NCBI GenBank assembly: GCA_964506005.1
Contig: CAZDLX010000092.1
Span: 1-13,625, forward strand
DNA from: UBA3940 sp964506005
GTDB lineage: Bacteria > Chloroflexota > Anaerolineae > Aggregatilineales > UBA3940
DNA length: 13,625 bases
Reading direction: 5' to 3'
A program made the translations under genes and the position numbers. How positions within the stretch are numbered: the first letter of the stretch is position 1; each line of letters opens with the position of its first letter. The notes beneath the pieces were generated by a model. That model was not told the origin of the DNA and searched no databases. It was given only the letters and a program-made list of their open reading frames with translations. Shown one piece after another: positions 13,296 to 13,625 of this stretch.

Positions 13296-13324
13296 AACAG
13301 GTCAATCTGCATTGGTAGGGGCGG
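13296..13324 (+). repeat. Copy 2 of the 29-bp dispersed repeat
   Basis: Matches the reverse complement of 7426-7454 at 28 of 29 positions. It leads straight into a 10-bp hairpin, GGGGCGGCTC-taa-GAGTTGCCCC (13318-13340), with two G-T pairs. The same structure in copy 1 has different but still pairing bases. It begins 35 nt after the desulfhydrase stop, so the hairpin may also end that transcript, although no U-run follows. Confidence 0.85.
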
Positions 13325-13340
13325 CTCTAAGAGTTGCCCC

Positions 13341-13625
13341 TCTAGCGTCAAGTGACGTGGCCTGATGACCAACTTGCCACCCCCTCTGACCGGGTTCGCT
13401 CCGCGAACTACGCCATCATCCCCTGAGAGGGGGCGAAGGCGGTACGACGATTGCTTTCCTGCCCCGCTGAAAGGCTGGCAATATGACATTTTTTCCGTGA
13501 GCCGCCTTCCCCCCTCATCTCAGGCTGTACCGCCTGCGGCGGGCAGCACGCCTTCATCCCACCAGGGGAGAAGGGAATAGCCGGGTCCCCGGCGAGCATG
13601 GCCCCCTCTCCCCGCCGTGGGAGAG
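13341..13625. repeat. Non-coding hairpin-rich DNA running off the window
   Basis: No gene is supported here. A nested structure spans 13380-13433: outer arms CCCCCTCT / AGAGGGGG enclosing an inner hairpin GTTCGC-tcc-GCGAAC (13394-13408). Further short palindromes lie at 13530-13542 (CCGCC/GGCGG) and 13580-13593 (GCCGGG/CCCGGC). The last bases, CCCCTCTCCCCG..GTGGGAGAG, look like the start of another CCCCTC/GAGGGG pair cut by the window edge. Together with 13262-13340 this is about 360 nt of repeat DNA after the desulfhydrase gene. Confidence 0.65.

Noticed and set aside
1..13625. tRNA, rRNA, transposase or integrase genes
   Set aside because: I looked for these in the gene-free stretches and found no cloverleaf, rRNA core or recombinase motif, though a covariance search was not possible.

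Overview
The window is high-GC bacterial DNA with two gene blocks in opposite orientation. My best guess at the source is a Chloroflexota (Anaerolineae-like) bacterium. This rests on the mix of a TolB/PD40-type lipoprotein, FmdB zinc-ribbon and FemAB-type proteins, a membrane-arm-only complex I cluster, and hairpin-rich repeats in the intergenic DNA. It is inference: no rRNA or other marker gene is present.

Minus strand, 1-5059: the left edge cuts a respiratory complex I operon that reads right to left as nuoA-nuoH-nuoJ-nuoK-nuoL, and nuoL runs off the window. Only membrane-arm subunits are present. The hydrophilic subunits (B, C, D, E, F, G, I) that often lie between nuoA and nuoJ are absent. 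A good sigma70-type promoter (5031-5059) and a long leader hairpin precede nuoA, and a terminator-like hairpin separates nuoA from nuoH. NuoL carries an unusual charged, proline/histidine-rich insert of about 70 residues and a shorter His-rich loop.

5095-6507, minus strand: a secreted lipoprotein with a low-complexity linker and a TolB-like beta-propeller. Its promoter lies back to back with a plus-strand promoter that drives an FmdB-type zinc ribbon gene and a CsoR/RcnR-superfamily regulator gene. A TACT-C6-G-AGTA element sits on the -10 box of the plus-strand promoter and closely resembles operators of that superfamily, so autoregulation is likely. The regulator keeps two cysteines but has Tyr where Cu(I)-sensing CsoR has His, which is closer to persulfide-sensing CstR.

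7200-7650: non-coding, packed with perfect short hairpins whose stems differ in sequence but recur in a common layout. A 29-bp piece of it recurs inverted at 13296-13324.

7651-13261, plus strand: two FemAB-family aminoacyltransferase-like paralogues (peptidoglycan cross-bridge type) flank a small PH-like membrane protein and a DinB/ClbS-like four-helix protein. They are followed by an overlapping azlC-azlD amino-acid exporter pair and a PLP-dependent D-cysteine desulfhydrase. The second FemAB gene appears to have a leaderless transcript. From 13262 to the end is non-coding hairpin and repeat DNA. I see no transposase, integrase, tRNA, rRNA or CRISPR array.
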